Shown here in pieces: positions 56,501 through 64,000 of a stretch of 64,000 nucleotides of DNA. Position 1 is the stretch's first letter, and each line of letters begins with the position of its first letter. The DNA comes from Pseudoxanthomonas beigongshangi (GTDB taxonomy: Bacteria; Pseudomonadota; Gammaproteobacteria; Xanthomonadales; Xanthomonadaceae), in NCBI RefSeq assembly GCF_016820515.1, contig NZ_JADHDV010000006.1, positions 1-64,000 on the forward strand, in the 5' to 3' direction. The notes beneath the pieces are model-generated. The model did no database searches, had not been told where the DNA came from, and saw nothing but the letters and a program-made list of their open reading frames with translations. Position numbers and translations under genes: made by a program.

Positions 56501-57691
56501 ATGCGCCTTCCCCTCATCGCGCTCGCCGTGAGCGCCTTCGCCATCGGCACCACCGAATTCGTGGTGATGGGCCTGTTGCCGCAGATGGCGCAGGACCTCG
56601 ATGTCTCGATTCCCTCCGCCGGCATGCTGGTGTCCGGCTACGCGCTGGGCGTGGTGTTCGGCGGACCGTTGCTGGCGATGGCGACCGCGCGGCTGCCGCG
56701 CAAGGCGGTGCTGCTGGTGCTGATGGGCGTGTTCGTGCTCGGCAACCTGCTGTGCGCGCTGGCGCCCAACTATCCGACCCTGATGGCGGCGCGGGTGATC
56801 GCCGCGCTCGCGCATGGCTCCTTCTTCGGCGCCGGCGCGGTGGTGGCCGGCCACATCGCCCCGCCGGGCAAGCGCGCGCAGGCCATCGCGCTGATGTTCA
56901 CCGGCCTGACCGTCGCCAACATCCTCGGCGTGCCCGCGGGGACCTGGCTGGGGCAGGCGCTGGGCTGGCGGGCCACCTTCTGGGCGGTGGTGGCGCTGGG
57001 CGCGGCGGCCCTGATCGCCATCGCCCGCTACGTCCCCGCGCTGCATGATCTGGCGCCGCCGCGGCTGGGTCGCGAACTGCGGGTGCTGCGCGAGCCGCAG
57101 GTGCTGCTGGCGCTGGGCATGACGGTGTTCGGATTCGGCGGCGTGTTCGCGGTGTTCACCTACATCGTGCCGATCCTCACCGACGAAGCCGGTGTCGCCA
57201 GCCATTCGGTGGGCGCGGTGCTGGTGCTGTTCGGCCTGGGCGCGACCCTGGGTACGCTGCTGGGCGGGCGCCTGGCCGACTGGAAATTGATGCGCGCGCT
57301 GATGATCGCCCTGTCGACACTGTGCGTGTTCTTCCTGCTGTTCGCCGCGACCATGCACCTCAAGCCGTTCGCGATCGCCGGCGTGTTCCTGATCGGCTTC
57401 ATCGGCTTCATTGGTGGTCCCGGCCTGCAGGCGCGCTCGGTGCAACAGGCGAAGGACGCGCCGCTGCTGGCGTCCACGCTCAACCAGAGCGCATTCAACC
57501 TCGGCAACGCCGGTGGCGCCTGGATTGGCGCCAGCCTGCTGGCGAACGGCGCCGCCTATCCGTGGCTGGGCGTGGCCGCGGCGATGGTGACCGCGGTGGG
57601 ACTGGGCCTGACCGCGCTCAGCGCGGCGCTGGAACAGCGCGCCTTGCGTCCGGCGCTGGCGGCCTGCGAGTGCGGCGACAGCGGCATGTGA
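56501..57691 (+). CDS. MFS efflux transporter (AraJ/DHA1 family)
   Basis: The protein has 396 residues from ATG 56501; an in-frame ATG 30 bp upstream is less typical. It has 12 TM segments. The start MRLPLIALAVSAFAIGTTEFVVMGLLPQMAQDL is the hallmark of AraJ/YdhP-like drug or sugar efflux proteins. GTWLGQALGWRATFWAVVA is motif C-like, and ARPGRxxx-like RLADWK is motif A-like. The C-terminus has an odd Cys pair (ACECGDSGM). Substrate is unknown. Confidence 0.85.
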   Translation: MRLPLIALAVSAFAIGTTEFVVMGLLPQMAQDLDVSIPSAGMLVSGYALGVVFGGPLLAMATARLPRKAVLLVLMGVFVLGNLLCALAPNYPTLMAARVIAALAHGSFFGAGAVVAGHIAPPGKRAQAIALMFTGLTVANILGVPAGTWLGQALGWRATFWAVVALGAAALIAIARYVPALHDLAPPRLGRELRVLREPQVLLALGMTVFGFGGVFAVFTYIVPILTDEAGVASHSVGAVLVLFGLGATLGTLLGGRLADWKLMRALMIALSTLCVFFLLFAATMHLKPFAIAGVFLIGFIGFIGGPGLQARSVQQAKDAPLLASTLNQSAFNLGNAGGAWIGASLLANGAAYPWLGVAAAMVTAVGLGLTALSAALEQRALRPALAACECGDSGM

Positions 57692-57745
57692 GGCGATGGC
57701 GCCGGGCGCCGCGGGGCGCCTGGCGGATGCCGCCTGTCCGAGGCA

Positions 57746-59224
57746 TCAATCGGCCGGCACGGTCCGCTCGCGCGCCCACTCGCGCAGCGCGCCGACCTGT
57801 TCGGCCATCAGCACCGACAGCGGGCGGGTGTTGCGGATCTCGTCCATCAACAGTTCGGTGTCCAGCATGCGCTGGTCGCCGTGCGCCGTATACAGCGCGG
57901 AGACGATGACCTGCTCCAGTTCGGCGCCGGAGAAGCCGTTCGCCGCCGCCGCCAGCGCCGGCAATTGCAACTCGTCCAGCGGCAGCTGGCGGCGCTGCAG
58001 GTGCACGCGCAGGATCTCCACGCGGGTATCGGCGTCGGGCAGGTCGACGAAGAAGATTTCGTCGAAGCGGCCCTTGCGCAGCAGTTCTGCCGGCAAATCC
58101 TGGACCTGGTTGGCGGTGGCGACCAGGAACACCGGCGCCTTGCGTTCGGCCATCCAGGTCAGCAGGTAGCCCAGCACCCGCCGCGAGACGCCGCCGTCCT
58201 CGCCGCCGCTGGCCAGGCCCTTCTCGACCTCGTCGATCCACAGCACGCAGGGCGCCAACTGCTCGGCCGAGGCGAGCGCGGCGCGCAGGTTCTTCTCGGT
58301 CTCGCCGTGGTACTTGTCGTACAGGGTGCCGAAATCCAGCCGCAGCAGCGGCACGCCGAAGCCGGCGGCGGTGGCCTTGGCCAGCATCGACTTGCCGCAG
58401 CCCTGCACGCCCAGCAGCAGCACGCCGCGCGGCGGATCCAGCCCGGGCGGGACGTTGCCGGTGAAGGCGGCCCGGCGCTGCTCGATCCAGCGCTTGAGCC
58501 GGCGCGCCCCGGCTACGTCGGCGAAGCGCGCGGTGTCGTATTCGTAGTGCAGGTGGCCGCTGCGGTTGAGCAGTTCGAACTTGAGCCGGGTCAGCTGCGG
58601 CAGGTCGTCGGCGTTGAGGGCGCCGTCGGCATGAATCAGCTGGCGGGCGATGCGGCGGGCGTCGGACAGGCTCAGTCCCTGCAGGTTGCGCAGGACCTGG
58701 CGGGCCGCGTCGCCGTCCACCTCGACCCGGCGGCCGCCGTTCTCGCGGGCGTATCCATCGGCTTCCTCGCCCAGCATCTTCTGCAGGGCGGTGGCATCGG
58801 GCAGGCGCGGGCTGAACCGCACCGCCATCGATTCCAGTTCCGGCGGCAGCTCGACCTTGTGGCCGATCAGCACGATCACGTGCGGCAGGCAGTGGCGGCG
58901 CTGGATCAGGTCGCGCAGCGCGCGCTGGCTGCTGGCGTAGCCCAGGTAGGGATGGAAATCCAGCAGCAGGTAGACGCCGCGCTGGCTGGCCTGGCGCATG
59001 GCCTGCAACGCGGCGCTGGCGTCGGGCGGCCCTTCCGGCTCGTCCTCGCGGTCCATGTCGATGCGGCGCAGGCCCTCGGTGATCGTCCACCGGTACAGGG
59101 CCCGCCAGACCTGGGAGAGGGTCTGCCGGAAAAGGTCGACCGCGCGGGCTTCGTCCTGGGTCTCGATCACGATCAGCGGGGTGTTGGCCCGGATCAGCGC
59201 GGTCAAATCCTGGAGTTCGTTCAT
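57746..59224 (-). CDS. Ycf46-like AAA ATPase
   Basis: The protein has 492 residues from ATG 59224. The N-terminal half starts MNELQDLTALIRANTPLIVIETQDEARAV, a domain with a degenerate ATPase-like fold. The C-terminal AAA domain has Walker A GVQGCGKS, Walker B VLWIDEVEKG and RKGRFDEIFFVDLPD. This is the layout of the chloroplast/cyanobacterial Ycf46 family, also found in proteobacteria. Its role is poorly known (linked to carbon uptake in cyanobacteria). It is divergent from parA. Confidence 0.8.
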   Translation of the reverse strand: MNELQDLTALIRANTPLIVIETQDEARAVDLFRQTLSQVWRALYRWTITEGLRRIDMDREDEPEGPPDASAALQAMRQASQRGVYLLLDFHPYLGYASSQRALRDLIQRRHCLPHVIVLIGHKVELPPELESMAVRFSPRLPDATALQKMLGEEADGYARENGGRRVEVDGDAARQVLRNLQGLSLSDARRIARQLIHADGALNADDLPQLTRLKFELLNRSGHLHYEYDTARFADVAGARRLKRWIEQRRAAFTGNVPPGLDPPRGVLLLGVQGCGKSMLAKATAAGFGVPLLRLDFGTLYDKYHGETEKNLRAALASAEQLAPCVLWIDEVEKGLASGGEDGGVSRRVLGYLLTWMAERKAPVFLVATANQVQDLPAELLRKGRFDEIFFVDLPDADTRVEILRVHLQRRQLPLDELQLPALAAAANGFSGAELEQVIVSALYTAHGDQRMLDTELLMDEIRNTRPLSVLMAEQVGALREWARERTVPAD

Positions 59225-59350
59225 GAAAGCGGTCGTTCCCTCGGGGGACGAAAGATAACAAAGCGATTCACGCCGCGTGGACAAGCCCGGCGATTCCCGC
59301 CCGCCGGCCGCCGGTGTACCCTGCGGCTTCCCGGGCAACGAGGTGAGCGC

Positions 59351-59983
59351 ATGAAGACGATTCTGGTCGCCAGCTCCAAGGGCGGCGCAGGCAAGAGCAC
59401 CATCGCCACGAACCTGGCGGCGACCTTCGCCCTCGACGGCAAGCGCACGGTGCTGGTGGACGCCGACCCGCAGGGGTCCTCGACCCGCTGGGCCGAACGC
59501 CGCGCGGAGCTGGAGAGCGCGGTGCTGCCGGTGGACGGCACCGGGCGGCGCGCATGGCGCGACGCGGTGCCCGACGACGCCGACCGGGTGGTCATCGACG
59601 CGGCCGCCGGCGCGATGGCGGCGGATCTGGAATCGTTCCTGGACAAGGCCGACGCGGTGGTGGTGCCTGTGCTGCCGTCGGCGATGGACATCGAGGCCAC
59701 GGTCGGCTTCCTCAACACCCTGGCCAAGGTGCCGCGCGTGCACAAGCGCAAACTGCCGGTGGGACTGGTGGTCAACCGCAGCAAACCCTGGACCAACGCC
59801 TCGCAGCAGGCGGTCGAAATGCTGTCCACCTGGCCCTATCCGGTGGTGGCGCAGCTGCGCGACACCCAGGCCTATGTGGTGCTGGCGGGACTGGGGCGCA
59901 GCCTGTTCGACTACCGTTCGGCACAGGTCCGCGATCATCAGTCCGATTGGGATCCGCTGCTGAAGTGGATCAAGAAAGCCTGA
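59351..59983 (+). CDS. ParA-family P-loop ATPase
   Basis: The protein has 210 residues from ATG 59351. The deviant Walker A is SKGGAGKSTIATNLA, followed by VLVDADPQGSSTRWAE and VVIDAAAG. It is a short stand-alone ParA without a DNA-binding domain and with no parB near, as in many chromosomal ParA-like positioning proteins. The cargo is unknown. It is 21 bp before the sixA-like gene. Confidence 0.85.
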   Translation: MKTILVASSKGGAGKSTIATNLAATFALDGKRTVLVDADPQGSSTRWAERRAELESAVLPVDGTGRRAWRDAVPDDADRVVIDAAAGAMAADLESFLDKADAVVVPVLPSAMDIEATVGFLNTLAKVPRVHKRKLPVGLVVNRSKPWTNASQQAVEMLSTWPYPVVAQLRDTQAYVVLAGLGRSLFDYRSAQVRDHQSDWDPLLKWIKKA

Positions 59984-60004
59984 CCAGGAAGGAGTCCCTG
60001 CCCG

Positions 60005-60481
60005 ATGCGTCAACTGATCCTGCTGCGCCACGCGCATGCCGAGCCCGCCATCGCCGGGCAGTCCGACTTCGATCGGCCGTTGTCACCGCAAGGCCTGGCC
60101 GAGGCGGAGGCCGCCGGTCGCTGGCTGGCCGAGCACGGGCTGGTGCCGGACCGGGTGCTGTGCTCGCCCGCGCGCCGCGCACGCGAAACCCTCGAAGCGG
60201 TGCTGGAGGCCATCGGCTACGTCGAGCAGCGTCTTGAGGACGCCATCTACGAGGCGACCGCCGGCACGCTGGCCGAAGTGGCCGACGGCCACCGCGAGGT
60301 CGAGCGCCTGATGCTGGTCGGGCACAATCCCGGCTTCGAGCGGCTGGCGGCGCTGATGCACAGCGGCCAGTCCGGCGACTATCGCGGCATGCCCACCTCG
60401 GCGGTGGTGGTGCTGAGCCTGCCCGTCGACGCCACCATCGAACCCGGTGTCGCCACCCTGTCCTCGTTCTGGTGGCCATGA
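60005..60481 (+). CDS. sixA: SixA-like histidine phosphatase
   Basis: This 158-residue protein has the RHG-type start LILLRHAHAEPA (catalytic His), followed by SPARRARETLEAVLEA and the second His in LMLVGHNPGFERL. SixA acts on phosphohistidine in signalling or PTS proteins. It ends in an ATGA overlap with the next gene, so it is coupled to it. Confidence 0.85.
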   Translation: MRQLILLRHAHAEPAIAGQSDFDRPLSPQGLAEAEAAGRWLAEHGLVPDRVLCSPARRARETLEAVLEAIGYVEQRLEDAIYEATAGTLAEVADGHREVERLMLVGHNPGFERLAALMHSGQSGDYRGMPTSAVVVLSLPVDATIEPGVATLSSFWWP

Positions 60482-61059
60482 CGCTGCTGTCCGGAAAGAG
60501 TTGGCTGGGTGTCTGTGGACTCGGCCTGTTGTGCGCCTGGCCGGTCTGGGCGGGCGGAGACAAGAATTTCGACCCGGCGCACACGCGGCTGGGTTTCGAA
60601 CTGCGCACGCGCTGGGGACAGCGGCTGGACGGACTGTTTCCGCAATACGAAGGACAGGTGCGGGTGCTGGCGGATGGTCGCCAGCAGGTCCACCTGCGCA
60701 TGTATACCCGCAACGTCGAGATTGTCGGCTACCCGCGCTATACCCAGTGGGCGCGCAGCGAGAAGTTCTTCGAGGCCGACCGTTATCCCGTGGTGACCTT
60801 CATCTCCAAGCCCTATGTGCCGCAACTGCTGCGCGACGGCGGCCTGCTGGAAGGCGACCTGAGCATCCGCGGCATCAGCCGCCCGCGCAGCCTGACGGTG
60901 GAACCAGCCACCTGCGCGCGCCCGGCGGTGGACTGCGACGTGGTCGCCACTGGCGCGGTGCGTCGCAGCGACTACGACATGGACGACTGGAAGCTGGCCG
61001 TGAATGACCGCGTGGTGTTCGTGCTGCGCGCCCGGGTCAGGGACGGGGCCCCGCAGTGA
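60478..61059 (+). CDS. YceI-family periplasmic lipid-binding protein
   Basis: The protein has 193 residues from ATG 60478 (ATGA overlap with the sixA-like stop); GTG 60472 is an alternative. The signal peptide ends VWAGG. The YceI pattern is FDPAHTRLGFELRTRWGQRLDG, YTQWARSEKFFEADRYPVVTFISK and LSIRGISRPRSLTVE, with a Cys pair (CARPAVDC). These beta-barrels bind isoprenoid-like lipids. The GTG of the next gene overlaps its stop. Confidence 0.85.
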   Translation: MTLLSGKSWLGVCGLGLLCAWPVWAGGDKNFDPAHTRLGFELRTRWGQRLDGLFPQYEGQVRVLADGRQQVHLRMYTRNVEIVGYPRYTQWARSEKFFEADRYPVVTFISKPYVPQLLRDGGLLEGDLSIRGISRPRSLTVEPATCARPAVDCDVVATGAVRRSDYDMDDWKLAVNDRVVFVLRARVRDGAPQ

Positions 61060-63026
61060 ACCTGTCCCTGCTACGCGACGCCGCGCGCTGCGCGGCGATT
61101 CTGCTGTCGCTGGCGTGCACCGCCTGCGCCGGCCTGAGCGATGCCCAGCGCGATCGCGCGGCGGGAATCGCCGCCGCCGCGCGCTCGGAGATCGTGGACT
61201 GCCGCCAGCCCGATGCCTGCGCGCTGCCTTCGCCGCTGCATGATCTGGGACCGCGCGCGCTGTCGGCGTCCACACCGCAGTCGCCGCGGCACTACGCGCT
61301 GATCCTGGATCGCGGCGAGGACTCGCTGCTGGCGCGGCTCAACCTGATCCGCAGCGCCCGCCGCAACATCGACTTGCAGACCTACATCTTCGACAAGGAC
61401 GACAGCGCGCGGCTGGTCATCGACGAACTGCTGGCCGCGGCCCGGCGCGGGGTCAAGGTGCGGCTGCTGATCGATCAGCTCTCGGCGATTGCCGATCTGC
61501 AGATCCTCGGCGCCCTGGCCGGCGCGCACCAGAACTTCGCCATCCGCATCTACAACCCCAGTTTCGGCAAGGCCAAGCTCAACTACTTCGACTACGCCGG
61601 CAGCGTGCTCTGCTGCTTCCGCCGCTTCAACCAGCGCATGCACACCAAGCTGCTGCTGGTGGACGGGGAAATCGGCATCACCGGCGGGCGCAACTACCAG
61701 GACGATTATTACGACTGGGACGCGGAGTACAACTTCCGCGATCGCGACGTGCTGGTGGCCGGGCCGGCCGCACGCGACATGGCGGTCAATTTCCAGGCGT
61801 TCTGGGATGCGCGCAGGAGCATCCCGGCCGAGCGGCTGAACGACGTTGGCCGGACCCTGCTGCGCGGAGGCGTGCCGGAGATGCCGCCGGCGCGCTTCCT
61901 GCGACCGGAACGGGTGGCGGCGATGGCGCAGGACGCCGCCGATCCGGCGGTGATCCAGGAGCGGCTGGTGGAATCGGTGCTGCCGGTCGGCGAGGTCAAG
62001 TACGTGGCCGATCTGCCGCAGAAGCATCGCCGCGAGCATGGCAGCGATGCGGCGCCTTCCGCACCAGAGCTGGAAACCCTGATCGGCAATGCCAGCCAGG
62101 AAGTGCTGCTGCAGACGCCCTACCTGGTGATGTCCAAGCAGGCGCAGGAGATCTTCCGCGACATGCGCAAGCGCCAGCCGCCGCCGAAGGTGATCGTGTC
62201 CACCAACAGCTTGGCGGCGACCGACAACCCGGTCGTCTACTCGATGTCGTTCAAGTACAAGCGCCGCTACCTGCGCGAGTTCGGTTTCGAGATCCACGAG
62301 TACAAGCCGTTTCCCGAGGACGCGCCGGTCGACTACGCCACGCTGATGCCGGAGGGGCCGCCGGTGGCGCCCGCCGATCCTTCCTCGCGCAGTCGTCCGC
62401 GCGGACCGTCGGGCTCGATCGGACCGTCGTCGTCGTCCGGGGAGCGGCGCGAATCGGCGGGCGAGACCACCCGCAAGCTGCAGCGCACCGAGGCGCGGCC
62501 GTCGTTCCTCAGCAGCGGCGCGGCGACCGGGCCGGTGCCGCTCAAGCGCGCCGGCGTGCGCATGGGCCTGCATGCCAAATCGATGGTCATCGACGGGCGC
62601 ATCGGCGTGATCGGCACGCACAACTTCGATCCGCGCTCGGAGACCTACAACACCGAGAGCGTGGTGATCATCGAGGACGAGGCGTTCGCACAGGCGCTTG
62701 CCGACAGCATCCGCCGCGACATGAAGCCGGAGAATTCCTGGCTGGTGGCGCGCAAGGTCAAGCCGCCGGTGTTCTCCGGGCTGGACTACAGCCTGGGCAA
62801 GGTGTCGGAAGCCTTGCCGCTGTTCGACCTGTGGCCCTGGCGCTATGCCACCAGCTACGAATACGTGCCGGGGCCCGATTGCCCGGAACCGTTGCCGCCG
62901 GGGGATCCACGCTTCCACCAGTGCTATCGCTCGGTGGGCGATTTTCCGGAAGTGAACATCGGTCCGAAGTGGCTGTACACGCGCATCCTGACCGCCTTCG
63001 GCGCCGGCCTGGTGCCGATCCTGTAG
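61056..63026 (+). CDS. Phospholipase D/cardiolipin synthase-like lipoprotein
   Basis: The protein has 656 residues from GTG 61056, overlapping the yceI stop by 4 bp. The N-terminus has a lipoprotein-like signal (LSLACTACAGLSD). The first HKD motif is HTKLLLVDGEIGITGG and the second HAKSMVIDGRIGVIG, both complete. Between them, residues about 428-492 are a Ser/Pro/Arg/Gly-rich low-complexity insert. The layout resembles ClsC/YmdC-type enzymes. It likely remodels phospholipids in the periplasm or at the membrane. Confidence 0.85.
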   Translation: MNLSLLRDAARCAAILLSLACTACAGLSDAQRDRAAGIAAAARSEIVDCRQPDACALPSPLHDLGPRALSASTPQSPRHYALILDRGEDSLLARLNLIRSARRNIDLQTYIFDKDDSARLVIDELLAAARRGVKVRLLIDQLSAIADLQILGALAGAHQNFAIRIYNPSFGKAKLNYFDYAGSVLCCFRRFNQRMHTKLLLVDGEIGITGGRNYQDDYYDWDAEYNFRDRDVLVAGPAARDMAVNFQAFWDARRSIPAERLNDVGRTLLRGGVPEMPPARFLRPERVAAMAQDAADPAVIQERLVESVLPVGEVKYVADLPQKHRREHGSDAAPSAPELETLIGNASQEVLLQTPYLVMSKQAQEIFRDMRKRQPPPKVIVSTNSLAATDNPVVYSMSFKYKRRYLREFGFEIHEYKPFPEDAPVDYATLMPEGPPVAPADPSSRSRPRGPSGSIGPSSSSGERRESAGETTRKLQRTEARPSFLSSGAATGPVPLKRAGVRMGLHAKSMVIDGRIGVIGTHNFDPRSETYNTESVVIIEDEAFAQALADSIRRDMKPENSWLVARKVKPPVFSGLDYSLGKVSEALPLFDLWPWRYATSYEYVPGPDCPEPLPPGDPRFHQCYRSVGDFPEVNIGPKWLYTRILTAFGAGLVPIL

Positions 63027-63126
63027 CGGCGCCCTTCCAGCGGCGATCACATCCGCGCAAGGCCACGACGGCGACGCTGGCCTAAACTGGCCTTCTCGCG
63101 CTCCCCCAATCAACAGGACTTCGCCC

Positions 63127-63561
63127 ATGGCCTTTCGCCAGCCCGTCGATCTCGACGCCATCAACGCCCACGCCCGCAACAGCCTGGTCGGCCATCTGGG
63201 CATCGTGCTGACCGAGGCCGGCGCGGACTGGCTGCGCGGCACCATGCCGGTGGATGCGCGCACCCACCAGCCGTTCGGCATCCTGCATGGCGGCGCTTCG
63301 GTCGCGCTGGCCGAGACCCTGGGCAGCATGGCCGGCAACCTCACCGTGGATACCAGCCGGGAAATGGTGGTCGGGCTGGAGATCAACGCCAACCACGTGC
63401 GCGCCGTACGCGAGGGCACGGTGACCGGCACCGCGCGCGCGCTGCATGTCGGCCGCAGCACCCAGGTGTGGGAAATTCGCATCGAGAACGAGGCCGGCAA
63501 GCTGGTCTGCGTCTCCCGCATCACCCTGGCGGTGGTGCCGGTGGCCGGGCCGGGCGCCTGA
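63127..63561 (+). CDS. Hotdog-fold thioesterase (PaaI/YdiI-like)
   Basis: This 144-residue protein has the hotdog signature FGILHGGASVALAETLGSMAG, with the catalytic Glu in ALAETLG, and GLEINANHVRAVREGTVTGTA after it. YdiI-type enzymes cleave 1,4-dihydroxy-2-naphthoyl-CoA or aromatic acyl-CoAs; PaaI relatives act on phenylacetyl-CoA intermediates. The substrate is not readable. AACAGGA lies before the ATG, and TAAACT at about 63083 may be the -10. Confidence 0.85.
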   Translation: MAFRQPVDLDAINAHARNSLVGHLGIVLTEAGADWLRGTMPVDARTHQPFGILHGGASVALAETLGSMAGNLTVDTSREMVVGLEINANHVRAVREGTVTGTARALHVGRSTQVWEIRIENEAGKLVCVSRITLAVVPVAGPGA

Positions 63562-63622
63562 CCTCGCCCCGGTTCCGGCGTCGCCGCGCGCCGTCTCCGT
63601 TTCGCTGAACGCGGGCATCCGG

Positions 63623-63637
63623 TATCGTGGGCGGATG
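63623..63637 (+). promoter_or_regulatory. Putative -10 element for a leaderless acyltransferase mRNA
   Basis: TATCGT (63623-63628) lies exactly 6 nt before the ATG at 63635, so transcription would begin at the start codon. No Shine-Dalgarno site lies between. Confidence 0.4.
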
Positions 63638-64000
63638 AGCCTGACCCCCACTCCTGCCGCGGGACGCGGCGGTGTGGCGCGTGCGTTCCGCTACCTGTAC
63701 CGCGTGCCGCTGCTGCTGATCCACCTGCTGGTCCTCCTGCCGCTGACCCTGCTGTCGATGGTGCCGCTCTGGGCCGGCCTGGACGTGGGCGGCGAGCGGC
63801 TGGAGCATCGCGTCGTTCGCGCCTGGTCGGCCGGGCTGATGTGGATCTTCGGTTTCCGCCTGCACCGCGAAGGCGCGCCGCTGGCGGGCGCGACCCTGTT
63901 CGTCGCCAACCACGTCAGTTGGGTCGACATCGAGATGCTGCACAGCCAGCGGATGATGGGTTTCGTCGCCAAGCGCGAAATCCGCGGCTGGCCGGTGGTG
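63635..64000 (+). CDS. 1-acyl-sn-glycerol-3-phosphate acyltransferase (PlsC family), cut by window end
   Basis: The first 122 residues are present, open to the right edge. There is one N-terminal TM segment (about residues 23-47), then the PlsC HX4D motif in NHVSWVDIEML and the start of block II (GFVAKREIRGWPVV). It transfers an acyl chain to lysophosphatidate in phospholipid synthesis. The full length cannot be judged. Confidence 0.85.
   Translation, partial: MSLTPTPAAGRGGVARAFRYLYRVPLLLIHLLVLLPLTLLSMVPLWAGLDVGGERLEHRVVRAWSAGLMWIFGFRLHREGAPLAGATLFVANHVSWVDIEMLHSQRMMGFVAKREIRGWPVV

Overview
The window is a stretch of high-GC chromosome, roughly 68% by eye, from a member of the Lysobacteraceae (Xanthomonadaceae), most like Pseudoxanthomonas, Stenotrophomonas, Luteimonas or Lysobacter. 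The evidence is a SmeT/SmeDEF-type efflux locus, a bioB-F-H-C biotin cluster, an S46 dipeptidyl peptidase, GTAG-type palindromic repeats and a TonB-dependent receptor feeding a sugar locus. The genus cannot be fixed from the sequence alone.

Layout. 1-754: low-GC edge with the C-terminus of an Ala/Gly-rich protein, perhaps a polymorphic toxin, overlapped by a small two-TM membrane protein. 755-16249: a complete-looking N-acetylgalactosamine (GalNAc) use locus. The minus-strand operon runs agaS, ROK kinase, agaZ-like, deoR-type regulator, deacetylase, MFS permease. The plus-strand set is a GH31 alpha-GalNAcase candidate, a TonB receptor and a Tat-exported GH109 alpha-GalNAcase. They share a 333-bp control region with DeoR-type operator repeats. 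16251-16365: GTAG palindromes. 16368-23918: outer-membrane protein, then TetR repressor and RND pump smeDEF. 23968-28190: TPR lipoprotein, tRNA-Arg(CCG), ubiA, hdeD-like, NTF2-like. 28264-33244: comF divergent from bioB-bioF-bioH-bioC with a putative BirA box between. 33245-36580: a triplicated gene tail, SnoaL-like protein, YdcF-like protein, PLP dehydratase, Tyr/Gly/Pro-rich lipoprotein. 36581-36995: an intergenic region with two intrinsic terminators and a sigma-54-like promoter, possibly a small RNA. 36996-49454: mnmG, nucleotidyltransferase, S46 peptidase, AlkZ-like winged-helix protein, SIMPL protein, tamB, tamA. 49675-57691: glyS, glyQ, amidotransferase, BPSS1780-type membrane protein, zapE, hydrolase, MFS pump. 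57746-64000: Ycf46-like AAA ATPase, parA, sixA-like, yceI, phospholipase D, thioesterase, and the start of a PlsC acyltransferase.

How the first locus should work: the TonB receptor brings glycans to the periplasm, GH31 and GH109 enzymes release alpha-linked GalNAc, the MFS permease imports it, the ROK kinase makes GalNAc-6-P, the deacetylase makes GalN-6-P, AgaS makes tagatose-6-P, and AgaZ acts at the tagatose-6-P/bisphosphate step. No AgaY/KbaY aldolase is in the window.

Most start codons were moved inward from the longest open frame to the point where family similarity, a signal peptide or a Shine-Dalgarno site begins. No CRISPR array, transposase, integrase or rRNA was seen.
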